From Clostridia bacterium (GTDB lineage: Bacteria; Bacillota; Clostridia; Lachnospirales; Lachnospiraceae), in the NCBI GenBank assembly GCA_026000755.1, contig BNZC01000003.1:14003-78002 (forward strand): a stretch of 64,000 nt of DNA. Direction: 5' to 3'. The translations under genes and the position numbers were made by a program. Positions 1 to 8,679 of the stretch are shown piece by piece. The stretch's first letter is position 1. The number at the start of each line of letters is the position of its first letter. A model generated the notes under the pieces. That model was not told the origin of the DNA, ran no database searches, and was given only the letters and a program-made list of their open reading frames with translations.

Positions 1-44
1 AGGTCTATTTTACCTCTGGAAGAGCGAATGATGAAAAAAACTGA
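1..44 (+). other. Possible 3' end of an upstream flagellar gene (unidentified)
   Basis: The third frame is open from the window edge and stops at 42-44 (TGA), 20 bases before fliL, with a GAGGAAGG ribosome binding site in the gap. In related operons motB often precedes fliL, but the 13 visible residues are too few to identify anything, and the second frame also ends nearby. Treat as an unassigned gene tail. Confidence 0.25.
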
Positions 45-64
45 CATGAGGAAGGAAAACAAAG

Positions 65-598
65 ATGAATAAGAATTTAATCAGTATGCTGATACTGGCA
101 TTGGTATTGGCGAACCTTATTTTGACGGCGGTTATCATGCTTACCGTTTTGCCTCAAACCAAGGCGGCGAACAACTTGATTGCTAAGGTGGCGGCGGCCA
201 TTGATTTAGACATCAAGGGAGCCGGTGGCGCAGGTATCGGCGAGGGAGCCGCAGTTTCCCCGGAACACATAGAGGAATACAGTGTGAATGGCGGCGAACC
301 CATTACTGTCAACTTAAAGCCCGGGGCAGACGGGGTAGCTCACTATGCCATTGTAAAGTCCAGTTTGTCCATCAACACCAAGTCCAAAGATTTTAAGAAG
401 TTTGGTTCGGAAGAAACACTGAAAGCAAAAGACGTTACGTTCCAAAGTGCGATTCAGAATGCGATTTCCGCTCATACCTTAGATGAGTTAAGGAGCAATC
501 AGCAGGCGGTACAAGAAGAAGCAGCGAAAAAGATTTGCGCTCTGTATGGCGACACAGATCTTATTGTGGACGTGGCTTTTGTGGCAACCTATCAGTAA
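65..598 (+). CDS. fliL: Flagellar basal body-associated protein FliL
   Basis: FliL is a single-pass membrane protein at the flagellar motor that supports stator function. The 177-residue product has a short cytoplasmic start, one hydrophobic helix at about residues 6-30, a Gly/Ala-rich stretch, and a soluble C-terminal domain ending in the hydrophobic strand pattern usual for the family (VDVAFVATYQ). Length is normal. The ATG is preceded by GAGGAAGG at a good distance. It is followed by fliM after 43 bases, the usual order. Identification leans on topology and context as much as sequence, because FliL is poorly conserved. Confidence 0.8.
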   Translation: MNKNLISMLILALVLANLILTAVIMLTVLPQTKAANNLIAKVAAAIDLDIKGAGGAGIGEGAAVSPEHIEEYSVNGGEPITVNLKPGADGVAHYAIVKSSLSINTKSKDFKKFGSEETLKAKDVTFQSAIQNAISAHTLDELRSNQQAVQEEAAKKICALYGDTDLIVDVAFVATYQ

Positions 599-641
599 GC
601 CCCATTGAGAGGAACTGTAAGACGACAGGTGGTGAACGAGA

Positions 642-1622
642 ATGAGCGAGATCTTATCGCAAAGTGAGATAGACCTTCTTTTAGACGGACTGACAAAAGG
701 AGAGTTGGATGCGGAAGAATTAGGGAAGAAAGACGAACAGCAGGTCAAGGACTATGATTTTGCAAGACCGTCTAAGTTTTCCAGAGAGCATCTGCGTATG
801 TTGGAGATCATATTTGAACATTATGGGCGTTTGATTTCCTCTAATTTGCCGGTATATCTCAGAAAAAATATTCAGGTGGAAGTGATTAGTTCGGAAGCAC
901 TCACCTATTTGGAATTTTCCAATTCCTTGGCGAATCCGATTATCATGGGCGTGGTGAATTTTGCGCCGATTAAGGGTAATATTCTCCTTGAATTAGCATC
1001 GGACATGGGTTATGCCATGGTGGATCGTATGTTGGGGGGGGTAGGTCGCCATCTGGATCGAAGCCGGGAGTTTTCGGAGATTGAGATACTTATTTTAGAA
1101 CGCATTATGAATACCTGTACGGAACTTTTGCGGGAACCTTGGGAGAATGTAATTGAATTGTTTCCAAGACTGGAGCGAGTGGAGACCAGTGCCCAGTTTG
1201 CCCAATTTATTTCGCCAAACGAGATGGTGGCACTGATTACCTTAAATATCACCATGGGTGAAGAAGAGGGACGTATGAATATCTGTTTGCCCTATATTAC
1301 CTTGGCGGAAGTGATGGATCGCTTGAATACAAAGTTTTGGTATACCAGTATTTCGAACCAAGATGATGAGCAATACCACGAAGTGATAGAACACCTTCTC
1401 ATAAAGGCTCCTATGCCGGTAAAGGCGGTTCTTGGTAAGAGTGTGATTTCAGTGATTGACTTTGTCAACCTTCAACCCGGCGACATTATTCGAGTGGATA
1501 CGAAGGTAGAAGATGAATTGGATGTATATGTGGGCAATATCCGCAAGTTTACTGCACTTCCGGGAGCCTCCGGAGAGAATTATGCAGTACGGATTACATC
1601 AGTAATCAGAGAGGAGCAATAA
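642..1622 (+). CDS. fliM: Flagellar motor switch protein FliM
   Basis: FliM is the C-ring switch subunit that binds phosphorylated CheY. The 326-residue product starts with the CheY-binding peptide (MSEILSQSEIDLLLDGL), followed by a CheC-like middle domain (about residues 45-235) and a C-terminal SpoA/FliN-like domain (about 250-322). Length is typical. It lies 4 bases upstream of fliY, so the two switch proteins are probably translated together. A run of eight G at 1034-1041 encodes L-G-G-V in the middle domain; see findings. Confidence 0.95.
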   Translation: MSEILSQSEIDLLLDGLTKGELDAEELGKKDEQQVKDYDFARPSKFSREHLRMLEIIFEHYGRLISSNLPVYLRKNIQVEVISSEALTYLEFSNSLANPIIMGVVNFAPIKGNILLELASDMGYAMVDRMLGGVGRHLDRSREFSEIEILILERIMNTCTELLREPWENVIELFPRLERVETSAQFAQFISPNEMVALITLNITMGEEEGRMNICLPYITLAEVMDRLNTKFWYTSISNQDDEQYHEVIEHLLIKAPMPVKAVLGKSVISVIDFVNLQPGDIIRVDTKVEDELDVYVGNIRKFTALPGASGENYAVRITSVIREEQ

Positions 1623-1626
1623 ACGC

Positions 1627-2751
1627 ATGGATGGAGTGTTATCCCCCGAAGAAATCAGCGCCCTATTGCAAGAATCAGAAGACTTAAGCGATGTGGAAAA
1701 GGACGCCATCGGTGAGGTAGGCAATATCAGCATGGGAACAGCCTCAACCACCCTGTCCACTCTGTTGAATCAGAAAGTGGATATTTCCACCCCGATTGTC
1801 AGCGTTGTCACTTGGGATGAGGTGGTGGAAAGCTACGAACGTCCTTGTATCTTTGTTAAGATTGGCTACATTGAAGGTTTGACAGGTAATAATATCCTGA
1901 TCCTTAAGGAAAAAGATGTAAAGATTATTACGGATTTGATGATGGGGGGCGATGGCAGCAATACCGAGGATGAGTTGACGGAACTGCACCTAAGTGCCAT
2001 CAGTGAGGCAATGAACCAGATGATGGGTTCGGCGGCTACTTCCCTTTCGTCTATGCTGAAACGAAAGATCGATATTAGCCCGCCCCAAGCAGAATTGTTT
2101 GACTTGCAGGGTTCCATAGATATAAATGATGTGGATGAGTTTTTGGGAGGGAATTTCGTTCGAGTTGCTTTTCGGATGGAGATTGAGAATTTGATCAACA
2201 GCGAGGTGATGCAGCTGTATCCGATTCCTTTTGCCAAAGAGATGTATAATAGTTTTAGGGACAATATAGAGAGTGATACCCCGCAGACGAAGCAAGCTTC
2301 CCCGCCGCCACAAGCAGCACCGACACCAACACCTGTACCGCAAGTTGCGGCAACACCACCGCCCGGTATGGGACAGCCGAATATGGGAGTACCAAATATG
2401 GGAATGCCAAATATGGGAGCGCCAATGATGGATATGTCAATGTATAACCAAGCACCTGTCAATGTACAGCCTGCACAGTTTTCTGCCTTTGCGGGGGATT
2501 TTAACCCGATTACACAACAAGAGAATATTGGACTCATTATGGATGTTCCTTTGGACGTAACCGTGGAACTTGGCAGAACCAGTAAGTCCATACAAGAGAT
2601 TTTGGAATTTTCGCCCGGAACTATCTTGGAACTTAATAAGATTGCGGGGGAACCCATTGATGTATTGGTGAACGGAAAATACGTTGCCAAGGGAGAAGTT
2701 GTTGTTATTGAGGAGAGTTTTGGTATCCGTATCACGGAAATCATAAAATAA
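1627..2751 (+). CDS. fliY: Flagellar motor switch phosphatase FliY (FliN-type C-terminus)
   Basis: FliY combines a C-ring subunit with a CheY-P phosphatase. In order: a FliM-like N-terminal peptide (residues 1-14), a CheC-like domain (about 20-210) with two phosphatase motifs of the D/S-x3-E-x2-N type (E30/N33 and a second S..E..N near residue 124), a Pro-rich linker (about 215-290) with short NMG(V/M/A)P repeats on a 15-base period, and a FliN/SpoA domain (about 303-374). With 374 residues it is close to the Bacillus protein. Both phosphatase sites look intact, so CheY-P removal at the switch is likely. Confidence 0.93.
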   Translation: MDGVLSPEEISALLQESEDLSDVEKDAIGEVGNISMGTASTTLSTLLNQKVDISTPIVSVVTWDEVVESYERPCIFVKIGYIEGLTGNNILILKEKDVKIITDLMMGGDGSNTEDELTELHLSAISEAMNQMMGSAATSLSSMLKRKIDISPPQAELFDLQGSIDINDVDEFLGGNFVRVAFRMEIENLINSEVMQLYPIPFAKEMYNSFRDNIESDTPQTKQASPPPQAAPTPTPVPQVAATPPPGMGQPNMGVPNMGMPNMGAPMMDMSMYNQAPVNVQPAQFSAFAGDFNPITQQENIGLIMDVPLDVTVELGRTSKSIQEILEFSPGTILELNKIAGEPIDVLVNGKYVAKGEVVVIEESFGIRITEIIK

Positions 2752-2780
2752 GAATAAGATTCAGGAGGAAAGAAAAAACT

Positions 2781-3143
2781 ATGGCTAAGAATATTTTAAT
2801 TTGTGACGATGCGGCATTTATGCGAATGATGATTAAAGACATCTTAACCAAAAACGGGTATACCGTTGCGGGAGAGGCAGAAAACGGTGCAAAGGCCGTA
2901 GAGAAATATGGAGAGCTGTCACCGGATTTGGTGTTGATGGATATTACAATGCCGGAGATGGATGGGATAGAGGCGCTAAAGAAGATTCGAGCAAACGATC
3001 CTAAGGCGACGATTATCATGTGTTCCGCCATGGGACAGCAGGCCATGGTAATTGAAGCGATTCAGTCCGGAGCAAAGGACTTTATTGTAAAGCCCTTTCA
3101 GGCAGACCGCGTATTAGAAGCGGTTAAAAAGCAGATAGGATAG
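2781..3143 (+). CDS. cheY: Chemotaxis response regulator CheY
   Basis: Single-domain receiver of 120 residues. The acidic pocket (D9, D10), the phosphoacceptor D54, the switch Ser (S82) and the invariant K104 are all present, with no output domain. It would be phosphorylated by CheA (12778-14934) and bind FliM and FliY encoded just upstream. AGGAGG precedes the ATG. Its place between fliY and fliO is the normal Bacillus/Clostridia arrangement. Confidence 0.95.
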   Translation: MAKNILICDDAAFMRMMIKDILTKNGYTVAGEAENGAKAVEKYGELSPDLVLMDITMPEMDGIEALKKIRANDPKATIIMCSAMGQQAMVIEAIQSGAKDFIVKPFQADRVLEAVKKQIG

Positions 3144-3148
3144 GTCCC

Positions 3149-3538
3149 GTGTTTTTCATTGCGGCGGTATCGGGCCGTGTAAATGGCATTCTGCAATTTG
3201 TTACCGTGCTGCTGATCTTCGTTTTTGTGTTGGCGATTACATGGGTTTGCACCCGTTTGTTTGCGGGCTATCAGCAGAAAGTAAATCACACAAAGCATAT
3301 TCGGGTAATTGAGAGTTTTCGCATAAGCGGCAACAAATTGATCCAGATTGTTGCAATCGGGAAGGCCTATTTTGCCATTGGCGTGGGGAAAGAGGAGATT
3401 ACCTTGCTTTCGAAACTTTCTGAAGATGAATTGCCTATTTTGCCGGAAGCAGGGAAAGAATTACCCACCTTGCAAGAAGATTTTAAGGATATATTGGACA
3501 AGCTGAAAGGAAAAATGACGGGGAAACGGGAGAAATGA
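3149..3538 (+). CDS. fliO: Flagellar biosynthetic protein FliO (FliZ)
   Basis: Small 129-residue protein with one membrane helix (about residues 14-38) followed by a basic, beta-rich cytoplasmic tail containing the family-like sequence RVIESFRISGNK...IVAIG. FliO helps assemble the FliP ring of the flagellar export gate. The start is GTG, only 5 bases after the cheY stop and without a strong ribosome binding site, suggesting translational coupling. The 3' end overlaps fliP by 4 bases. FliO is weakly conserved, so position between cheY and fliP is a major part of the argument. Confidence 0.8.
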   Translation: MFFIAAVSGRVNGILQFVTVLLIFVFVLAITWVCTRLFAGYQQKVNHTKHIRVIESFRISGNKLIQIVAIGKAYFAIGVGKEEITLLSKLSEDELPILPEAGKELPTLQEDFKDILDKLKGKMTGKREK

Positions 3539-4344
3539 AAAAGAAAAAACTGCTCTATTTATGTGTGTGTTTCGCCCTGTTCTTTGCAGTCCTTTGGTTT
3601 ACGCAAGGAGATCGGGTTTTTGCGGCGGAAACGGGGGGGGTAGGAGTACCGACACCAACGCCTTCCACACCGGGGGATACGGGGTTTAGCCTTACCTACA
3701 ACAATGACGGCGGACAGTTTTCAGGAACGCTTCGCATATTGCTGACCCTTACCGTGTTATCCCTTGCACCGTCGATTTTGATTATGATGACCTCCTTTAC
3801 CCGAATCGTCATAACCTTGCATTTTGTCCGTACTGCTGTTGGTACTCAGACTTCGCCCCCCAACCAAGTTATGGTGGGATTGGCGTTGTTTTTGACACTG
3901 TTTATTATGTCACCAATATTTACCAGGATAAACGATGAGGCCATAAAGCCTCTGGATGCGGGAACCATTACCCAGGAAGAGGCCATCACAAGAGGGCTTG
4001 TTCCTTTGCGGGAGTTTATGTTTGCCCAGACACAGCAGAAAGATTTACAGCTCTTTTGCGACATTGCCGGAGTGGACAGAAGCGTTACGGCAGATGATGA
4101 TATTGCCATTACTGTGGTGATTCCCAGTTTTATCATCAGTGAACTGCGTACAGCGTTTATTATTGGTTTTTTGATTTATATTCCGTTTATAGTCATTGAC
4201 ATGGTAGTCGCCTCCGTGCTGATGTCCATGGGTATGATGATGCTTCCGCCTACAACGATCTCCATGCCCTTTAAGATCCTTTTGTTTGTCTTAGCGGATG
4301 GGTGGAATCTGGTGATCGGGAGCTTAGTGAAGACGTTTCAATAA
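3535..4344 (+). CDS. fliP: Flagellar export gate protein FliP
   Basis: Core subunit of the export gate. The 269-residue product has a cleavable-looking signal peptide (1-31), a Pro/Thr/Gly linker, then the conserved FliP body including SFTRIVITLHFVR, QTSPPNQVMVGLALFLT, and the C-terminal helices ending near DGWNLV. An ATGA overlap joins it to fliO. The linker contains eight G in a row (3633-3640, T-G-G-V), in a part of the protein that is not conserved. Confidence 0.95.
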   Translation: MKKKKLLYLCVCFALFFAVLWFTQGDRVFAAETGGVGVPTPTPSTPGDTGFSLTYNNDGGQFSGTLRILLTLTVLSLAPSILIMMTSFTRIVITLHFVRTAVGTQTSPPNQVMVGLALFLTLFIMSPIFTRINDEAIKPLDAGTITQEEAITRGLVPLREFMFAQTQQKDLQLFCDIAGVDRSVTADDDIAITVVIPSFIISELRTAFIIGFLIYIPFIVIDMVVASVLMSMGMMMLPPTTISMPFKILLFVLADGWNLVIGSLVKTFQ

Positions 4345-4367
4345 TTTCGAAGAAGAGGTAGATTAGG

Positions 4368-4637
4368 ATGACACAGGGACAGGTACTTGACGTAGCGAAA
4401 GAAACCATATACACCATTATCATTACCGCTTTGCCCTTGCTGTTGGTGTCTTTAACCATTGGTCTTATTGTCAGCATTTTCCAGACCATGACCTCTATAC
4501 AGGAGCAAACCTTGACCTTTGTTCCTAAGGTCTTGTGTATTTTTACCGGTCTGATGTTGATTGGCAATTGGATGCTTGGGAACATGACAGGACTTATGAT
4601 AAAATTATGGTCTGATTTTATCATCTATATCCGCTAG
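4368..4637 (+). CDS. fliQ: Flagellar export gate protein FliQ
   Basis: Two-helix membrane protein of 89 residues, normal for FliQ, with the family's QVLDVAKE start, the hydrophobic hairpin and the IQEQTLTFVPK motif. It assembles with FliP and FliR as the helical export gate in the MS ring. It sits 23 bases after fliP with AAGAGG upstream and 9 bases before fliR. Confidence 0.95.
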   Translation: MTQGQVLDVAKETIYTIIITALPLLLVSLTIGLIVSIFQTMTSIQEQTLTFVPKVLCIFTGLMLIGNWMLGNMTGLMIKLWSDFIIYIR

Positions 4638-4646
4638 GGGTTTTCT

Positions 4647-5432
4647 ATGGTAAATGTTGGTGTTTCCGTACAAACACTTGAATATTTTCTGATGGTCATG
4701 ACACGCATTGTTTGTTTTATCTTCATTGCTCCTTTTTTTGGAATGCGAGATATTCCCACTAGGGTAAAGGCAGGGTTTGCGCTGTTTGTGTCTATGGTGG
4801 TGTTTGGAGTGATAGAACCGCAAAATCCGCTTGTCTACAGCGGAATCTTTGAATATGCCGGAATCATTTTAAGAGAAGGAATTACAGGCTTGCTCATTGG
4901 TTTTGTGGCAAATATATGTAATTCCATTGTTTCTTTATCCGGTAAAATCATTGATATGGAAGTGGGATTTGCCATGGCGCAGATTTTTGACCCCGTCAGT
5001 AACACGCAATCCGGTCTTACGGGAAATCTATACAATTTCTTCATCCTGTTGCTGTTGATAGCCACAGATATGCACCATTTTATCCTAAAGGCCTTAGTAG
5101 ACAGCTATACGGTGATTCCTGTAAATGGCAGTGTACTTCGTTGGGATGCTCTGTTGCTTTCCATGATTCAGTTTATGGGGGATATGATGGTCATAGGCTT
5201 TCGCATTGTATTGCCTATCTTTGCCTGTATCATGATTCTAAACTGTGTCTTGGGGGTATTAGCAAAAGTATCCCCACAGATGAATATGTTTGCAATAGGT
5301 CTGGAATTAAAGATTTTGGTAGGCTTGTCCATTCTCTTTTTAACAATGGCTCTGTTGCCCTCCATTGCAAATTTCATCTTTGAAGAGATGAAGATTATGA
5401 TGGTCAGTGTAATGAGGGGGATGATGCCGTGA
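4647..5432 (+). CDS. fliR: Flagellar export gate protein FliR
   Basis: Multi-pass membrane protein of 261 residues with about six hydrophobic segments and FliR signatures such as RVKAGFALFVS, EVGFAMAQIFDP and the C-terminal region containing FAIGLELKILVGL. It completes the FliPQR gate. It overlaps flhB by 4 bases (GTGA), so the two are translationally coupled. Confidence 0.95.
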   Translation: MVNVGVSVQTLEYFLMVMTRIVCFIFIAPFFGMRDIPTRVKAGFALFVSMVVFGVIEPQNPLVYSGIFEYAGIILREGITGLLIGFVANICNSIVSLSGKIIDMEVGFAMAQIFDPVSNTQSGLTGNLYNFFILLLLIATDMHHFILKALVDSYTVIPVNGSVLRWDALLLSMIQFMGDMMVIGFRIVLPIFACIMILNCVLGVLAKVSPQMNMFAIGLELKILVGLSILFLTMALLPSIANFIFEEMKIMMVSVMRGMMP

Positions 5433-6607
5433 TACCATATGATCCTCCCCCTTATTTTGTGGGACAAGGTTTTCCAAAGGACGACCGTTGCCCTGGTATG
5501 ACACGATCCTTACCCTATCATTTGCAATTCTTTGCCAAAGACGACGGTGGCGAGAAAACCGAGCCTGCCACTGCCAAGAAGTTAGCGGATGCCCGAAAAG
5601 AAGGGCAGGTTGCAAAGAGCAAGGAAGTAAGCTCCGCAGTGGATTTGGTCTTGTTATTTGTTCTTCTGAAGATTTTTGTCTCCTTTGTGGGTGACAATTT
5701 TCTGGGAAGCTTTCGGGAGATTTACCTGAAAATTCCGGATTTGATTCAGAACAGTCCGGGGGGGGTATCTATCATGACTATGACTACCTATATTCAGCGA
5801 GGTATGATAGTTATCCTCTTGTCGGTAGCACCCTTTTTCATTGCCGGGGTATTGGCGGCCATAGTGGTCAATGTGGCGCAAGTAGGTTGGAAGCCTACGG
5901 CGAAGCCCATGAAGCCGAAACTTAGCAAGATAAGCCCTCTAAGCGGCATAAAACGTATATTTTCCACTCGTTCTCTCTTTGAGTTGGTAAAGGCTATCTT
6001 GCGGATTATTTTGATTAGTTATGTGGCATACTCCTCTGTGAAAGATTACCAGAACACCCTGTTGATGGTGTATGACATTCCCTTTTTGGAAGTCGTTCTT
6101 TTGATTGGTTCCATCGTCATTGATACGGGCTATCGAATTGGATTGGTCTATATCTTGGTTGCCTTGGCGGATTTTATTTACCAGAAGTATAAGTTCAACA
6201 AAGACCAAAAAATGAGCAAGCAGGAGGTCAAAGACGAATATAAGAATACGGAAGGGAATCCGGAAATCAAAGGCAGACAACGTCAACGCATGAGAGAAGC
6301 TTCCCAGCGGCGCATGATGCACGATTTGCCTACTGCCGATGTGGTGATTACAAACCCCACCCATTTAGCGGTAGCCATCAAATACGACGGACAAGAACAC
6401 CGGGCTCCTCAGGTGATTGCCAAGGGAGAAGGTTATCTGGCACTTAAGATCCGTGAGATGGCAAAAGAAAATAATATCGAAATAGTAGAAAACAAGCCCT
6501 TAGCCCGTATGCTCTACGCCAATGTAGAACTTTTTGAGGAAATTCCGCCGGAATTATATCAAGCAGTTGCGGAAGTTTTGGCTTTGGTGTATAATACTGA
6601 TAGATAG
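5429..6607 (+). CDS. flhB: Flagellar export specificity switch protein FlhB
   Basis: FlhB switches export from hook to filament substrates by self-cleavage in its cytoplasmic domain. The NPTH cleavage motif is intact at residues 309-312, preceded by four membrane helices and the charged linker. The usual N-terminus (HLQFFAKDD..EKTEPAT) begins about 30 residues in, so the 392-residue ORF carries an extension. GAGGGG is well placed for the GTG at 5429, whereas the internal ATG at 5498 has no evident ribosome binding site; the longer form is therefore kept. Eight G (5758-5765) encode P-G-G-V in a variable segment. Confidence 0.93.
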   Translation: MIPYDPPPYFVGQGFPKDDRCPGMTRSLPYHLQFFAKDDGGEKTEPATAKKLADARKEGQVAKSKEVSSAVDLVLLFVLLKIFVSFVGDNFLGSFREIYLKIPDLIQNSPGGVSIMTMTTYIQRGMIVILLSVAPFFIAGVLAAIVVNVAQVGWKPTAKPMKPKLSKISPLSGIKRIFSTRSLFELVKAILRIILISYVAYSSVKDYQNTLLMVYDIPFLEVVLLIGSIVIDTGYRIGLVYILVALADFIYQKYKFNKDQKMSKQEVKDEYKNTEGNPEIKGRQRQRMREASQRRMMHDLPTADVVITNPTHLAVAIKYDGQEHRAPQVIAKGEGYLALKIREMAKENNIEIVENKPLARMLYANVELFEEIPPELYQAVAEVLALVYNTDR

Positions 6608-6636
6608 GAACAAGATACCATGGGAGGAAAGAACGA

Positions 6637-8679
6637 ATGAAACGGACGGACTTAGGCGTTGCCTTGTATATACTGGCATCCGTCATGTTCTTCATTGTAC
6701 CGATACCGACGTTGCTGTTGGATATTATGATTGCACTCAATATATCCATTGCGCTCATTATTATCATGCAGGCGCTTTTTGTACAAGAAGTGCTTGATAT
6801 GTCCTTTTTTCCGACCCTGTTGTTATTTACCACCTTGTTCCGTATCTCACTTAATGTGTCAACCACCCGTTTGATTTTAATGCACGGCGATGCAGGTGTT
6901 GTGGTAAGGACTTTCGGCGAGTTTGTAGGCGGCTCGGACATTATTATCGGCGGTATTATTTTTATCATTTTGATTTTGATTCAGTTTATTGTAATCAACA
7001 AGGGTTCCGAGCGTGTATCAGAAGTAACCGCACGCTTCACCCTAGATGCTATGCCGGGTAAGCAGATGGCCATTGATGCCGACTTAAATACCGGAGCCAT
7101 TACAGAAGTAGAGGCAAAACAACGCCGGGATAAGATTCAGGCGGAGTCCGGATTCTTTGGTGCCATGGATGGTGCTACCAAGTATGTAAAGGGAGATGCA
7201 ACGGCAGGTCTTATCATCGTTGCCATTAACTTGGCAGGGGGGGCTGCCATGGGTATGTTGCGGCAGGGACTGCCGTTGAATGAAGCGTTAAACATATACG
7301 GGCTTTTATCCATTGGTGATGGTCTGGTGAGCCAGATTCCCTCTCTGTTGATTTCCCTTGCCACCGGTATCTTGGTGACCAAATCCGCAAAAGAGGCGGA
7401 TTTCTCCCAAGTATTAATTAAACAGCTCTTTGGTGTGCCGAAGGTGCTTTATATTGTAGGAGCTGTTATTACTTTCTTGGGATGGTTTACCCCACTTAGG
7501 CAGCAATGGTGGTTGTTTACCGGGCTTGGACTGCTCTTTGTATTTACCGGCAGGAGAGTTGGCACCACTCTTGCCATAGAAGAAATAGAAGATGCCGCAG
7601 ATACTGCCGAAGAAGAGGCGGAAGAAGTCCGTCGTCCCGAAAACGTTACTTCCTTGCTTCACGTAGATCCGGTAGAGTTAGAGTTTGGCTACGGCATTAT
7701 CCCTTTGGCGGATGCAAACCAAGGGGGAGATTTACTGGATCGTGTAGTTATGATACGTCGCCAGATTGCCTTAGAACTGGGTACGGTGGTTCCCATTATC
7801 CGCTTGCGGGATAATATACAGCTGAATCCCAACCAGTATATCATTAAGATTAAGGGTGTTCAGATTAACGAAGGGGAGATTTTGTTTGATCATTACATGG
7901 CAATGAACCCGGGCTATGTAGAGGAGGAGATTACAGGCATTCCCACCTTTGAACCCTCTTTCCATTTGCCTGCCCTGTGGATTACAGAGAGCCAGAGAGA
8001 GCGTGCGGAGACGGTGGGCTATACTGTAGTAGACCCGCCCTCCATTATTGCCACTCATTTAACCGAAGTGATACGAAGCAATATTGCAGAGCTTTTAACC
8101 AGGCAGGACGTACAGAACTTAATCAACAACATCAAAGAAACCAATGCCGCCCTCTTAGACGAATTGGTTCCCAAGCTCCTTGGCACAGGAGAAATCCAGA
8201 AAGTATTGCAGAATCTCTTAAAGGAAGGTATTTCCATAAGGGATCTGCTTACCATATTTGAAACCTTAGCAGACCACGCCGCCACTACAAGGGATACGGA
8301 CGTGTTGACGGAGTACGTAAGGCAGAGCCTAAAACGTGCGATTTCAAGCAAGTATTTCCCCAGCAGTGAGGTGACCAATGTGGTGACCTTAGACCCGGGC
8401 TTAGAGCAAGAGATTATGGCATCGGTGAAACAGACAGAGCAGGGGGCATACCTAAGCCTCGATCCGGAAAAGACCAAGTCCATTATGGACTCGGTGGGGG
8501 AAGAGATTTCCAAATTAGAAGAACTGGGCAGGAGTGCCATTATCATTACCTCCCCCATTGTTCGTATGTATTTTAAGAAGCTTACCGAGGACTACTTCAA
8601 GGATTTGATTGTAGTATCCTACAATGAGATAGAGTCCAACATTGAATTACAATCAGTTGGGATGGTGAATGTAGCATGA
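6637..8679 (+). CDS. flhA: Flagellar export gate protein FlhA
   Basis: Largest export-gate subunit, forming the cytoplasmic docking ring for chaperone-substrate complexes. The 680-residue product has the membrane half (about residues 1-325) with the conserved cytoplasmic loop (RFTLDAMPGKQMAIDADLN), and the soluble C-terminal half. Length is usual. GGAGG precedes the ATG. The 3' end overlaps flhF by 4 bases. Confidence 0.96.
   Translation: MKRTDLGVALYILASVMFFIVPIPTLLLDIMIALNISIALIIIMQALFVQEVLDMSFFPTLLLFTTLFRISLNVSTTRLILMHGDAGVVVRTFGEFVGGSDIIIGGIIFIILILIQFIVINKGSERVSEVTARFTLDAMPGKQMAIDADLNTGAITEVEAKQRRDKIQAESGFFGAMDGATKYVKGDATAGLIIVAINLAGGAAMGMLRQGLPLNEALNIYGLLSIGDGLVSQIPSLLISLATGILVTKSAKEADFSQVLIKQLFGVPKVLYIVGAVITFLGWFTPLRQQWWLFTGLGLLFVFTGRRVGTTLAIEEIEDAADTAEEEAEEVRRPENVTSLLHVDPVELEFGYGIIPLADANQGGDLLDRVVMIRRQIALELGTVVPIIRLRDNIQLNPNQYIIKIKGVQINEGEILFDHYMAMNPGYVEEEITGIPTFEPSFHLPALWITESQRERAETVGYTVVDPPSIIATHLTEVIRSNIAELLTRQDVQNLINNIKETNAALLDELVPKLLGTGEIQKVLQNLLKEGISIRDLLTIFETLADHAATTRDTDVLTEYVRQSLKRAISSKYFPSSEVTNVVTLDPGLEQEIMASVKQTEQGAYLSLDPEKTKSIMDSVGEEISKLEELGRSAIIITSPIVRMYFKKLTEDYFKDLIVVSYNEIESNIELQSVGMVNVA

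Noticed and set aside
3..44. Annotating the window start as motB
   Set aside because: Only 13 residues are visible and do not match a MotB end I can recognise.
1866..2744. 292-codon minus-strand ORF opposite fliY
   Set aside because: Overlaps a convincing fliY over nearly its whole length; low-complexity shadow with no signals.
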